Numbered from the stretch's first letter, positions 7,465 through 16,059 are shown. The stretch is DNA of 64,000 bases from JAAYBF01 sp963716445 (GCA_963716445.1 OY970313.1:248001-312000); one strand, 5' to 3'. Notes: a model not told the origin generated them from the sequence alone. Numbers and translations are program-made.

Positions 7465-8373
7465 TCAGCCGCTGCGAAGGCGGCGGACGACGGCGGCTAG
7501 GGTGGCGCGGACGTAGCGCGGCTCGTAACGAACCTGTGCGTGGGTGAAGCGAAGTGGGGTGAGTCCTGCGGTGGCGTGAGCCTGGTCGCGCTGGCGGTCG
7601 CGCGTCTGCTGGGCGGCCGTGCGGTGGTAGCGGAGCCCGTCGGTCTCGACGACCAGGCCGAGATCGGGCCAGTAGAAGTCGACTTTGAAGCCGCTCACGC
7701 GCCGGCGGGTCTGCGGAACCGGCAGTCCCGCCTGGGAGGCGATCGGCAGGAAACGGCGCTCCAGCTCTGAGTCGGTCAAGACGAAGGTCCGCCGGTCGAG
7801 GACGCCTCGCAGCACCGCGATCCCCGGAAGGCCGTCGTAATCCGGCAGCTTGGCCCGCAGGCTCTCCGGATCCACGAGGTCGTACTTGTCCGCGGCGTTG
7901 ATCGCGGCTTCCAGCCGTCGGCGAGATACGACCCTCGCCAGGTCCAGCAACGTGCGCTCGACCGTCGTCACGCGGATTCCCTCCTCGCTGGTGACGTCGG
8001 CGACGCCGAGCGCCGCTCGATGGACCGCGATCCCGGGCCTCCGGCGGCGCGTCTCGAGCGGGACGGTGACGTCGACGTCCCCGCCTTCGGAGTCGACGCG
8101 CCACATCGCAGCGGCGCTGCGGTGGCTGAGGACGGCGTCGGGGCCGCAGCTGAGAATCGCCGCGGCCCACACGCCGGCGCGCGAGAGCTGCGGCCTCCCC
8201 ACCGCGTACACGCCGCGCCCGACCGGGTGCAACCGCCCGCTTCGAATCCGGTGGAAGATCGCCTCAGGGCTCAGCCCGAGCCCCAGCAACTGGGCCCGCG
8301 AGACCGCTCCATGCTGGCGGTGGACGAGCTTCCAGATCTCATCCGATGGCGAGTGGACTTTTGATCGGGCCAC
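7465..8373 (-). CDS. AbiEi-type HTH plus DUF559 endonuclease-like protein
   Basis: 302 aa. The N-terminal part (about residues 15-60, HGAVSRAQLLGLGLSPEAI) matches the winged-helix domain of AbiEi-type antitoxins. The C-terminal part is a DUF559, Vsr/PD-(D/E)XK-like fold: VDFYWPDLGLVVETDGLRYH near 225, then RDRQRDQAHATAGLTPLRFT. Such fusions are common as multi-copy orphans in actinobacteria. Biochemical role is unproven, with DNA binding and cleavage or defence as possibilities. No AbiEii partner is next to it. The GTG start and first dozen codons lie in a copy of the palindromic repeat, so the true start could be a GTG about 17 codons further in. Confidence 0.78.
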   Translation of the reverse strand: MARSKVHSPSDEIWKLVHRQHGAVSRAQLLGLGLSPEAIFHRIRSGRLHPVGRGVYAVGRPQLSRAGVWAAAILSCGPDAVLSHRSAAAMWRVDSEGGDVDVTVPLETRRRRPGIAVHRAALGVADVTSEEGIRVTTVERTLLDLARVVSRRRLEAAINAADKYDLVDPESLRAKLPDYDGLPGIAVLRGVLDRRTFVLTDSELERRFLPIASQAGLPVPQTRRRVSGFKVDFYWPDLGLVVETDGLRYHRTAAQQTRDRQRDQAHATAGLTPLRFTHAQVRYEPRYVRATLAAVVRRLRSG

Positions 8374-8395
8374 TGCCCAGTCAAGGTTCCAGTCG
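8350..8395. repeat. Dispersed palindromic repeat, copy 2 (imperfect)
   Basis: The arms match the family core with several mismatches (GAGTGGACTTTTGA against TCAAGGTTCCAGTC) around the usual GGGC/GCCC centre. It covers the 5' end of the AbiEi/DUF559 gene on the minus strand. Confidence 0.7.
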
Positions 8396-8478
8396 AGCCT
8401 CGATGCCCCCCTCGAAGGCTCCGGTCGAGGGCGATGACGCGAGTAGTCTCAGTCCAGACCCCGGTATCGAGGAGGACC

Positions 8479-10038
8479 ATGGCGATCGCGACGAACGAGC
8501 AGGCTGTAGTCGACTCGGCGCCGAAGGGGCTCTACATCGGGGGCGAGTGGCGTGAGGCGGCCGGCGGCGCGACCCTGGCGGTCGAGGATCCGGCGACCGG
8601 CGAGACGCTCTGCGAGGTGGCCGACGCGACGCCCGAGGACGCGAAGGCGGCGCTCGACGCGGCTTGCGCGGCGCAGGCGGAGTGGGCGGCGCATCCTCCG
8701 CGCGAGCGCGGCGAGATCCTGCGACGGGCGTTCGAGGAGATGACCGAGCGCGCCGACGAGCTGGCGCTGCTGATGACGCTGGAGATGGGCAAGTCGGTCA
8801 AGGAGTCGAAGGCCGAGATCTCCTACGCCGCGGAGTTCCTGCGCTGGAACGCCGAGGAGGCGGTGCGGATCGACGGCCGCTTCGCGACCGCGCCGAACGG
8901 CGCCGGGCGACTGCTGACGATGAAGCAGCCGGTCGGCCCATGCCTGCTGATCACCCCCTGGAACTTCCCCACGGCGATGGGCACGCGCAAGATCGGTCCC
9001 GCGGTCGCCGCCGGCTGCACGATGGTCGTCAAGCCGGCGAAGCTGACCCCGCTGTCGATGCTCGCGCTCGCGCAGATCCTCGAGAGCGCGGGGCTGCCGG
9101 CCGGCGTGCTGAACGTCGTGACGGCGTCGTCGGCGAGCGCCGTCACCGGTCCGCTGATCGAGGACCCGCGCCTGCGCAAGCTGTCCTTCACCGGCTCGAC
9201 AGAGGTCGGCCGCAAGCTGATCGAGCAGTCGGCGCCGAACGTGCTGAAGCTGTCGATGGAGCTCGGCGGCAACGCTCCCTTCCTCGTCTTCGAGGACGCC
9301 GACCTCGACGCTGCCGTCGACGGCGCGATGATCGCCAAGCTGCGCAACGTCGGCGAGGCCTGCACAGCCGCCAACCGCTTCCACGTCGCGGCGGCAGTCG
9401 CCGACGAGTTCACCGAGAAGCTCGCCGAGCGGATGCGCGCGCTGAAGCTCGGCCGCGGCACCGAGGACGACACGGACGTCGGCCCGCTCGTCGACGAGGA
9501 CACGCGCGCCAAGGTGGCAGAGCTCGTCGAGGACGCGGTCGCGAAGGGCGCCGAGGCCGTCGTCGGTGGCTCGCGCGGTGGCCGCGACGACGCGGACGGC
9601 TCGGGCGGCGCCCGCGACGGCACGGACGGCTCGGCACCCGCTCGCGGCGCGGCTCGAGCCGGGCTCCTCGACGGCCCCGGCTACTTCTACGCGCCGACCG
9701 TGCTCGCCGGCGTCACCCCCGACGCACGCGTCCTCAAGGAGGAGATCTTCGGCCCCGTGGCGCCGGTGATCGCCTTCGACTCCGAGGACGACGCGGTCGC
9801 CGCCGCCAACGACACGGAGTACGGCCTCGTCGCCTACCTCTACACGCGCGACGTCAAGCGCGCCCTACGCGTCTGCGAGCGCCTCGAGACCGGCATGGTC
9901 GGCCTCAACCAGGGCATCGTCTCCAACCCCGCCGCCCCGTTCGGCGGCGTCAAGCAGTCCGGCTTCGGCCGCGAGGGCGGCTACGAGGGGATCGAGGAGT
10001 ACCTCGAGACCAAGTACGTCGCCGTCAACATGGACTGA
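8479..10038 (+). CDS. NAD(P)-dependent aldehyde dehydrogenase (SSADH-like)
   Basis: 519 aa cytosolic enzyme oxidising an aldehyde to its acid, closest in motif pattern to succinate-semialdehyde dehydrogenases. The cofactor region is ITPWNFPTAMGTRKIGPA and VKPAKLTP, the general base Glu is in SMELGGNAP, and the nucleophile is Cys295 in GEACTAANR. The C-terminal LKEEIFGPVAPV and PFGGVKQSGFGREGG motifs are intact. About 30 residues of Gly/Asp/Ala/Arg low complexity (near 370-400) are inserted on the surface and make it longer than the usual 455-485 aa. The ATG at 8479 follows GAGGAGG and is preferred over an upstream GTG or ATG. Confidence 0.88.
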   Translation: MAIATNEQAVVDSAPKGLYIGGEWREAAGGATLAVEDPATGETLCEVADATPEDAKAALDAACAAQAEWAAHPPRERGEILRRAFEEMTERADELALLMTLEMGKSVKESKAEISYAAEFLRWNAEEAVRIDGRFATAPNGAGRLLTMKQPVGPCLLITPWNFPTAMGTRKIGPAVAAGCTMVVKPAKLTPLSMLALAQILESAGLPAGVLNVVTASSASAVTGPLIEDPRLRKLSFTGSTEVGRKLIEQSAPNVLKLSMELGGNAPFLVFEDADLDAAVDGAMIAKLRNVGEACTAANRFHVAAAVADEFTEKLAERMRALKLGRGTEDDTDVGPLVDEDTRAKVAELVEDAVAKGAEAVVGGSRGGRDDADGSGGARDGTDGSAPARGAARAGLLDGPGYFYAPTVLAGVTPDARVLKEEIFGPVAPVIAFDSEDDAVAAANDTEYGLVAYLYTRDVKRALRVCERLETGMVGLNQGIVSNPAAPFGGVKQSGFGREGGYEGIEEYLETKYVAVNMD

Positions 10039-10075
10039 CCCGGAGAGCGGACGGATCGCAGGACCCTCACCCCGC

Positions 10076-10176
10076 AAAGGGTGCGCCGGAGCCCCGTTGC
10101 TTCACGGAGCCCCGACGCGGCACATCTAGGAAAGGGTGCGCGCCGGAGCCCTTCACGGAGGCCTCTGTGCGGCACG
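10076..10176. repeat. Imperfect direct repeat in the spacer after the dehydrogenase
   Basis: Two copies of about 45-50 bp, beginning AAAGGGTGCGC at 10076 and 10131, both continue with CCGGAGCC, TTCACGGAG and GCGGCAC. The rest of the 294-base spacer holds nothing else that I recognise. Confidence 0.5.
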
Positions 10177-10332
10177 TCCACAATGGTGACCCTCCGGGCT
10201 CAAGCAGTGCTAAACGCAGCCTGAACACGGCCTAAAAGAATGGAGCGCCGCCTTCGAGCCGGCGTGCACGACTCGACTGGCAGCGACCCGTATGGCCCTC
10301 GATCGAGACGGCGACGGAGTCGCCCGCGAGGA

Positions 10333-11655
10333 TCAGCCCCCGCTGCCGCGAGCCATCTTGCGCAGGTCGAGCGCCGCGTCGAGGACCGCCTCGTCGACGC
10401 CCTGCTCGATCGCCACCTCGCGGATCGTGCGCCGCGACGCGACCGCCTCCTTGACGATCTCGGTCGCGCGGTCGTAGCCGATGTGCGGGTTGAGCGCGGT
10501 GGCGATCGCCGGGGTCGACTCGGCGTTGCGGGTCAGGACGTCCTCGTTGGCCTCCAGGCCGTCGACCACCTTGTCGGCCAGCAGCGTGCACGCGCTCGCG
10601 AGGATGCCGATCGACTCGAGCAGGTTGCGCGCGATCATCGGCACGCGCACGTTGAGCTCGAAGTTGCCCTGGGTCCCCGCCACCGTGATCGCGGCGTCGT
10701 TGCCGATCACCTGCGCCGCCACCTGCAGCACGACCTCCGGGATCACCGGATTGACCTTGCCGGGCATGATCGACGAGCCCTTCTGCAGCTCCGGCAGCGC
10801 CAGCTCGCCGAACCCCGTGCGCGGGCCGGACCCCATGATCACGAGGTCGTTGGCGATCTTCGTCAGCGACACCGCGACGACCTTCAGCGCCCCCGACAGC
10901 TCGACCAGCGCGTCGCGGTTGGCCTGCGCCTCGAACGGATCGGCCGGGCCCTCGACGTCGATGCCGGTCGCCTCGCGCAACTTCGCGCGCACGCGCGCGG
11001 CGAACTCCGGGTGGGTGTTGAGCCCCGTCCCCGTCGCCGTCCCCCCGAGCGGGATCTGCGACGCGCGCGGCAGCGCGTCGCCGACGCGCGCGCCGCCGAG
11101 CTGGACCTGCTTCGCGTAGCCGGCGAACTCCTGGCCGAGCGTCACCGGGACCGCGTCCATCATGTGGGTGCGGCCCGCCTTCACGACGTCGCGCCAGGCG
11201 TCGGCCTTGACCTCGAAGGCGCCGGCCAGCCGCTCCAGCGCGGGCAGCAGCTTCGCCCTCGCCTCCGAGACCGCCGCCAGGTGGACGGCCGACGGGAACA
11301 CGTCGTTGGACGACTGCCCCATGTTCACGTGGTCGTTGGGATGCGCCGCGTCGCCGGCCAGCGCGGCGATCACCTCGTTGGCGTTCATGTTCGACGACGT
11401 CCCCGAGCCGGTCTGGAAGACGTCGATCGGGAACTGGTCGTCGTGCTCGCCGCGCGCGACCTCGTCGCCGGCGGCCGCGATCCGCTCCGCGATCCGCCCG
11501 TCGAGCAGGCCGAGCTCGCCGTTGACCCGCGCCGCCGCGGCCTTGACCTGGCCGAGCATCCGCACCACCGCCGTGGGCACCCGCTCGCCGGACACCGGGA
11601 AGTTCTCGATCGCCTTGCTCGTCTCCGAGCCCCACAGCTCCTGCTGGACTGCCAT
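10333..11655 (-). CDS. fumC: Fumarate hydratase, class II
   Basis: 440 aa. Class II, iron-free fumarase interconverts fumarate and L-malate in the TCA cycle as a cytosolic homotetramer. The superfamily signature GSSIMPGKVNPVIPE is present near residue 300 with the mobile catalytic Ser. TGSGTSSNMNANEV, NMGQSSNDVFPSA and GRTHMMDAVPVTLGQE are the other conserved blocks. The length is somewhat below the usual 460-470 aa. It is transcribed away from the 11864 gene. Confidence 0.93.
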   Translation of the reverse strand: MAVQQELWGSETSKAIENFPVSGERVPTAVVRMLGQVKAAAARVNGELGLLDGRIAERIAAAGDEVARGEHDDQFPIDVFQTGSGTSSNMNANEVIAALAGDAAHPNDHVNMGQSSNDVFPSAVHLAAVSEARAKLLPALERLAGAFEVKADAWRDVVKAGRTHMMDAVPVTLGQEFAGYAKQVQLGGARVGDALPRASQIPLGGTATGTGLNTHPEFAARVRAKLREATGIDVEGPADPFEAQANRDALVELSGALKVVAVSLTKIANDLVIMGSGPRTGFGELALPELQKGSSIMPGKVNPVIPEVVLQVAAQVIGNDAAITVAGTQGNFELNVRVPMIARNLLESIGILASACTLLADKVVDGLEANEDVLTRNAESTPAIATALNPHIGYDRATEIVKEAVASRRTIREVAIEQGVDEAVLDAALDLRKMARGSGG

Positions 11656-11863
11656 TGCGCTCCTTCGCGTCTACGCCGGTCGGGCCACCCAGGCTATTGC
11701 AGCGCCCGCGCCGCCGCCCTGCGCGGCCTCGGCGTCCGAACCGCTGCAATGGCGGACGCAGGGAGGCGAAAGCGCCGAACTCGTGGTCCCATCGTCCTTG
11801 CCGCCGGATGGAGGGGAGCTCGGCCACGGCGGCGACCTCGACTGGCTCTGAGGAGGGACTCGC

Positions 11864-12382
11864 TTGCCTGCCCTGACCGACATAGATCTCGATCGCCCGA
11901 TCCCGCCGCTGGACCCCACGGTGAGGAAGCGCTTCTGCAGCCGCTGCGGCGAGCCCGCCGTCGAGCCGCCCGCCGGCGAGCCGCCCCTGATCGAGCAGCG
12001 CGTCTGCGCCGCCTGCGGGATGGGCGTGCTGCTGCGCTGCAGCGCCGACGCCCTCCCCGGCACCGGAACCGCCTTCGTGATCGTCACCCAGGCGCTCGAG
12101 ATCGGCGCCGTCAGCGAGGGGGCGGAGACGATCTTCGGTCCCGAGGAGAAGCTGCTTCGGAGCAGGCTGCCCGACCTGCTCACCAGCCCGATCGGCGACC
12201 GCAAGCTGGCCCGCACGATCAGCCGCGCGGCGATCCGCGTCCACGAAGCCGTCACCGTCCCCGCGCGCCTGATCGGCGAGCGCGCCGACGCGATCGGCAC
12301 GATGGCCTGCCGCATCTCCACCTGCGGCCCGCCGCGCGCCGCGCTCGTCGCCGTCGAGCCGACCCACTTCGGCCGCCGATAG
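11864..12382 (+). CDS. Zinc-ribbon and PAS-like domain protein
   Basis: 172 aa. Two CxxC pairs at about residues 25-28 and 49-52 (FCSRCGEPA, VCAACGMG) make a zinc ribbon. From about residue 65, AFVIVTQALEIGAVSEGAET resembles the start of a PAS sensor fold with IFGPEEKLL after it. A TTG start follows GAGGAGGG closely. A soluble signalling role is inference. No ligand residues can be named and the partner is unknown. Confidence 0.55.
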   Translation: MPALTDIDLDRPIPPLDPTVRKRFCSRCGEPAVEPPAGEPPLIEQRVCAACGMGVLLRCSADALPGTGTAFVIVTQALEIGAVSEGAETIFGPEEKLLRSRLPDLLTSPIGDRKLARTISRAAIRVHEAVTVPARLIGERADAIGTMACRISTCGPPRAALVAVEPTHFGRR

Positions 12383-12576
12383 CGCTCGAACATGCGTCTA
12401 GCGGTGCAATTCCGCCTGCACGGGTTGCGCAAACCCTGCCGACACGTCACAAAGCTGCGCAGAGGCTGCGCGGTTCGAAACGGAACCCCGTTCAAGGTCG
12501 CGGGCCCCGCGGCCGACTGAGAGGGGAGCGGTAGACCGTCCTCGACGGACCGCACGGCAGAGAAAGGATCGACCGA

Positions 12577-13497
12577 ATGAGCGGGATCAGGACCAACGCG
12601 GCGGCTGAGCTGCTCGGAGTGAGCCCCAACACGCTGCGCAGCTGGGAGCGTCGCTTCGACTACCCCCAGCCGCGACGCACGGCCGGCGGCCACCGTCAGT
12701 ACGACCTCACAGAACTCGAGTCGTTGCGCCGCGCGCTGATGGAGACCCACAACATCAGCTCGGCGATCGAGGTCGCCCGCCAGCGCGGCGAGGGCCCCAG
12801 CTCGCCGACCCGCCTGCTCGACGCCTTCGACCACTTCGACGAGTTCGCCGCCGACCGGGTCATGGAGGAGAGCCTCGCGGTGCGCTCCGTCGACCGGTCC
12901 GTCGAGGAGGTGCTGCTGCCGGCGATCGAGCTGACCGAGGGCCGCGACGGCCGTGAGGCCGAGAGCGAGCTGGCCTGCCGCTGGGCGACCGGCTGGATCC
13001 ACGCCGCGCGCCGCGTCGTGCCGCCGCCGACCCGGACCCAGGGAGTGATCCTCTTCGACGCCTCCGACGGCCTCGACCTCGAGTCGCTGCACGTCCAGGC
13101 GCTCGAGCTGGCGATCCGCCGCGCCGGCTTCCGCTCGATCCTGCTCAGCTTCGACCTCCCGCCCGAGCGCGTGGCCCGCGCCATGCGCGCCGTCGAGCCG
13201 ACCGCGTTCGTCTTCTGCGGCGGCGAGGCGACGCTCGAGGTCCTCGGCCGGCTCGTCTACACCGTCCGCCAGATCGGATCGGCGGCGCCCGTCTTCGAGT
13301 ACCGCGAGGCGATGCCGGTCACCGGCGACCACTCGATCCCCTCGCTCGGCTCGACCCCCGGCGAGGCGGCCGTGAACCTCAAGCAGTACGTCGACACCGG
13401 CAAGATCGAGCACGTGAAGGTCGTCCAGGAGGCCGACGAGGCCCCCGACAAGGACGCCTCCGCCAAGCCGCCCGTCAGGCTCGCCGCTCAGCGTTAG
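12577..13497 (+). CDS. MerR-family regulator with degenerate B12-binding-like domain
   Basis: 306 aa. Residues 1-70 are a MerR winged helix (NAAAELLGVSPNTLRSWERR, RRTAGGHRQYDLTELESL). The rest aligns in layout with the helical and Rossmann domains of CarH/LitR-type photoreceptor regulators. The cobalamin DxHxxG motif is not there: the equivalent stretch is DASDGLDLESLHVQALELA. A B12-independent regulator of the same fold is the best reading. An ATG follows AGAAAGGA. About 200 bases of spacer lie on each side, so it is probably monocistronic. Confidence 0.75.
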   Translation: MSGIRTNAAAELLGVSPNTLRSWERRFDYPQPRRTAGGHRQYDLTELESLRRALMETHNISSAIEVARQRGEGPSSPTRLLDAFDHFDEFAADRVMEESLAVRSVDRSVEEVLLPAIELTEGRDGREAESELACRWATGWIHAARRVVPPPTRTQGVILFDASDGLDLESLHVQALELAIRRAGFRSILLSFDLPPERVARAMRAVEPTAFVFCGGEATLEVLGRLVYTVRQIGSAAPVFEYREAMPVTGDHSIPSLGSTPGEAAVNLKQYVDTGKIEHVKVVQEADEAPDKDASAKPPVRLAAQR

Positions 13498-13552
13498 CAA
13501 CGCGCATACGCGATCGCGACGCAGGCCATGCCTGCCAACCGCCGCTGCGGAA

Positions 13553-13613
13553 TACGGCAAAAGCTCTTACTGCCAGGCAAACTTCTTTACTGGGAGACAA
13601 AGTCTTTGCCGTA
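13553..13613 (+). promoter_or_regulatory. Repeat-rich control region upstream of marR
   Basis: TACGGCAAA at 13553-13561 and TTTGCCGTA at 13605-13613 form an inverted repeat of nine bases. Between them are two direct repeats, GGCAAAAGCTCTTACTG from 13557 and GGCAAACTTCTTTACTG from 13576. It is markedly AT-richer than its surroundings. It looks like an operator, perhaps for the MarR protein encoded 90 bases downstream. Confidence 0.45.
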
Positions 13614-13704
13614 GATGCCACGCGCCGTCTGGCGGGTTGTCTGTCTCGGTCGTCTTCCGCAATTTGCGGGGATTGTCCGGGGTCGGGCCTAGCATCGCGC
13701 GGGG

Positions 13705-14136
13705 ATGAGCTTGGAGATCGCCGATCCGCTGGCGCATCGGGCGCTGCAGGCGCTGATGCGCGCCGAGACCTCGGTGCGGCGGGTGCTCGCCGCCGACCTG
13801 GAGCGCGAGGGCGTGTCGGCGGCCGGATTCTCGGCGCTGGTGGTGCTGACGACCGCGGGCGGATCCCTGGAGCTGCGGGCGCTGCGGCGGCGGCTGGGCT
13901 GGTCGAAGGCGAACGCGACCGAGGTGACGGTCACGCTCGAATCGCGACGGCTCGTCCGACGTCGCCGGCTGGAACGCGACCGCCGTGCGGTGGCGCTCGA
14001 CCTGACGCCCGAGGGCCGCTCCGTCGTCGAGCGGCTCTTCCCCGATCACGCCGACCGCGTCACCTCCGCCTTCGCTCGCCTCGACGACGACGAGAAGCGC
14101 AACCTCGCCGACATCTGTCGCAAGCTCGCCGCCTGA
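13705..14136 (+). CDS. MarR-family transcriptional regulator
   Basis: 143 aa. Winged-helix dimeric regulator. The recognition helix lies about residues 60-80 (LRALRRRLGWSKANATEVTV) and the basic wing is ESRRLVRRRRLERDRRAVAL. The C-terminal dimer helix ends in DDDEKRNLADICRKLAA. Starts at an ATG within GGGGATG without a strong ribosome site. The last 70 bases of the gene are repeated almost exactly at 15043-15112, beyond the sulfotransferase gene. Confidence 0.85.
   Translation: MSLEIADPLAHRALQALMRAETSVRRVLAADLEREGVSAAGFSALVVLTTAGGSLELRALRRRLGWSKANATEVTVTLESRRLVRRRRLERDRRAVALDLTPEGRSVVERLFPDHADRVTSAFARLDDDEKRNLADICRKLAA
14067..14136 (+). repeat. 70-bp direct repeat, left copy (3' end of marR)
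   Basis: Identical to 15043-15112 except for four bases. Encodes the last 23 codons and stop of the MarR gene. Together with the right copy it brackets the sulfotransferase gene. Confidence 0.85.
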
Positions 14137-14351
14137 GCCCGCCGGCCAGTCCGCCGACCGAACCACTGCTTCGGAAGGGAGATGACCGTGAGGTTATCTC
14201 GACCGAGGTCACCGCCGCCATCCTGTTCGAGAACAACCCCGAGGTGTCCTTTCACCGGTTGCGGCTGCAGTTTAAGGACGGCCCGCGCGGGCTGCCGCGA
14301 AGGAGATCGCAGCTACGTTCACTCGGCACGGGTGCGGTATCGTCGTCCGCC

Positions 14352-15038
14352 GTGACGCTGATTTACGATCATTTTGTCTTCATACACATGCCAAAGACAG
14401 CGGGAACGTTCCTCCGCGAGGCGCTAACGCGTGAGTTCGCGCCACCCGTCCGAGAGCTCGGCAGGCATGCTGGGTGGAACGCGATTCCTCCCGAGGCTGC
14501 GGAGCTACCGGTTCTGATGTTCGTCCGCAACCCGTGGGACTGGTATGTCTCCTGGTACTACTTCCACCTCATGTGGCTGGAGGCGCGCTGGTCGCCGGAG
14601 TCGATTCGCGAGAACGCCGAGCTCCGCATGCTCTTCGGCGACGACATTGAACTCTCGGACGGTGTACTCAGAGGGTATGTCGACTTCGCCACATTCGTGA
14701 CGAACGCCTGCGCGCCGACGAGCCGAGATCCGCTGGCGATCCAGCTGGTCTCCGAGCGCCAGGACTTCTATACGCAACGCTTCAGGTGGGTGGCCGGAGC
14801 CGGGCTCGACTCGGCGCAGTTGACGGTTGGGCGCTTCGAGTCCTATCCAGACGATCTGGAGCGGTTCTTCAACCGAAACGGGATCCCGCTCGCCGACGGG
14901 GCCCTGCAGCGAATTTGCACTGGCGGTCCGGCGAACCCCAGCAGTCGCGGCCCCTACCGGCAGTACTACGACAACGACCTACGCGAACTGGTCGAGCAAG
15001 CGTGCCCGCTCGTCGAGCGGTTCGGCTATCGGTTCTAG
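14352..15038 (+). CDS. Sulfotransferase family protein
   Basis: 228 aa from a GTG at 14352; the frame is open further upstream without a good start. PAPS-dependent sulfotransferases move sulfate onto carbohydrate, lipid or small molecules. The 5'-phosphosulfate loop is HMPKTAGTFLREAL at residue 12 and the 3'-phosphate site is FVRNPWDWYVSWYY near residue 57. Both are well kept. Base composition and codon choice are less GC-biased than neighbours, and the gene lies between two copies of the MarR 3' end, so recent transfer is likely. The substrate is not predictable. Confidence 0.8.
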   Translation: MTLIYDHFVFIHMPKTAGTFLREALTREFAPPVRELGRHAGWNAIPPEAAELPVLMFVRNPWDWYVSWYYFHLMWLEARWSPESIRENAELRMLFGDDIELSDGVLRGYVDFATFVTNACAPTSRDPLAIQLVSERQDFYTQRFRWVAGAGLDSAQLTVGRFESYPDDLERFFNRNGIPLADGALQRICTGGPANPSSRGPYRQYYDNDLRELVEQACPLVERFGYRF

Positions 15039-15042
15039 GTTT

Positions 15043-15112
15043 CGCCTTCGTCCGCCTCGACGACGACGAGAAGCGCAACCTCGCCGACATCTGTCGCAAG
15101 CTCGTGGCCTGA
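15043..15112 (+). pseudogene. Remnant of a marR 3' end (right direct repeat)
   Basis: The stretch encodes AFVRLDDDEKRNLADIC and the rest of the MarR tail with stop, without any MarR body in front of it. It is 66/70 identical to the end of the intact marR gene. It may be the remains of a second, tandem MarR gene replaced by the sulfotransferase segment, or a duplication made by insertion. Confidence 0.75.
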
Positions 15113-15152
15113 TTACTTGACACTCCACTTCGTCTGATGGAGGGTGGCCCGC

Positions 15153-15398
15153 ATGGCGACCAACGTGTCGGACGTCGAGGCGCTGCGCGAGGCATATCGC
15201 GAGGCCCGCTCGAAGATCTCCAACTTCGCCGATCCGCTCGAGCGCGACGTCGGCCTGGCGGCGCTGCGGCTGGAGGCCACGCAGGCCTATCGGCTCAGCG
15301 CGGGGCGCCGGCGGCACCGCCCTGCAATACGGCTCAGCGCCCGGCCGCCGGCCGGCACGGCACCGTGTCGCGGTAGGTGTAGGGCTCGCCGACGGTGA
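15153..15398 (+). CDS. Small hypothetical protein
   Basis: 81 aa from an ATG preceded by GGAGGG at nine bases. Residues 1-50 look like a genuine amphipathic helical protein (VEALREAYREARSKISNFAD, then LAALRLEATQAY). The remaining 30 residues are Arg/Pro/Gly-rich, as expected where the frame runs over the end of the opposing gene at 15334-16059. The real protein may be shorter through a sequencing or natural frameshift. No family recognised. Confidence 0.4.
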   Translation: MATNVSDVEALREAYREARSKISNFADPLERDVGLAALRLEATQAYRLSAGRRRHRPAIRLSARPPAGTAPCRGRCRARRR

Positions 15399-16059
15399 AG
15401 AAGACCTTGGTCTCGTAGGGCCAGCGCCGCGACTTCGGGCACGACGTGGTGGTGATCAGCTTGCCGCGGCCGACCCAGCCCTTGATCGAGCGCGGCGCGA
15501 TCGGGACGCCCGCGACGATCTGGAGCACCTTGGGCACCTTCAGCGAGGCCTTGTACTTCCACCTGCCGCGCGGCAGCTCGTCGATGCGGACGGGGATCGC
15601 CGTCTGCACGAGCGCCGGCTGGTAGAGGGTCACGTAGGCGAGCGCGAGCTCCTGGCCGCCGTTGAAGATCTCGATCTTCGGATAGGTGACGATCGTGTCG
15701 GCGTAGGCCGACGCGCGGGCGAAGCCGATCCGGGAGCCCTTGGGGCAGTCCTCGGGGCCGTCGCGGTCGAGCGTGCGCTTGTCGCACTTCGGGTAGTCGC
15801 GGCCGTTGTAGTCGCCGTGGCGCGGGAAGAGGGTGTAGCCGCGGGTGACGATCGGCTTCTCGACGCCGTCTGGCGTGTGGAAGCGCGCCGAGGCCTTGAT
15901 CTTCACCCCCTGCGGATCCTTCGGCGTGCCGGCCCTGTTCGGCACGACCTCGGCCTCCACCGTGAACGTCGTCTGCACCGGCGACTGGGCGACCGACGGG
16001 ACGGCGAGCGCCGTGACCACGACCAGCATCGAAATCCCCAAGACCAGGAACGTCCGCAT
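15334..16059 (-). CDS. Secreted hypothetical protein
   Basis: 241 aa with a clear signal peptide (MRTFLVLGISMLVVVTALAV, cleavage near SVAQS). The mature part has four cysteines, including YPKCDKRTLDRDGPEDCPKG and the terminal SCPKSRRW to PCRP, which could form disulfides. Mostly beta-rich. It resembles in style the large secreted family near 56280 (polynomial-like beta sandwich with a CPKGS motif), but a relation is only suspected. The ATG at 16059 follows GGGAGGCAG and is preferred to an upstream start. It diverges from ileS by 40 bases. Confidence 0.7.
   Translation of the reverse strand: MRTFLVLGISMLVVVTALAVPSVAQSPVQTTFTVEAEVVPNRAGTPKDPQGVKIKASARFHTPDGVEKPIVTRGYTLFPRHGDYNGRDYPKCDKRTLDRDGPEDCPKGSRIGFARASAYADTIVTYPKIEIFNGGQELALAYVTLYQPALVQTAIPVRIDELPRGRWKYKASLKVPKVLQIVAGVPIAPRSIKGWVGRGKLITTTSCPKSRRWPYETKVFFTVGEPYTYRDTVPCRPAAGR

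Noticed and set aside
10232..12367. 711-aa minus and 764-aa plus open frames over fumC
   Set aside because: Both are shadows of fumarase and the zinc-ribbon gene, with arginine-rich compositions and no motifs.
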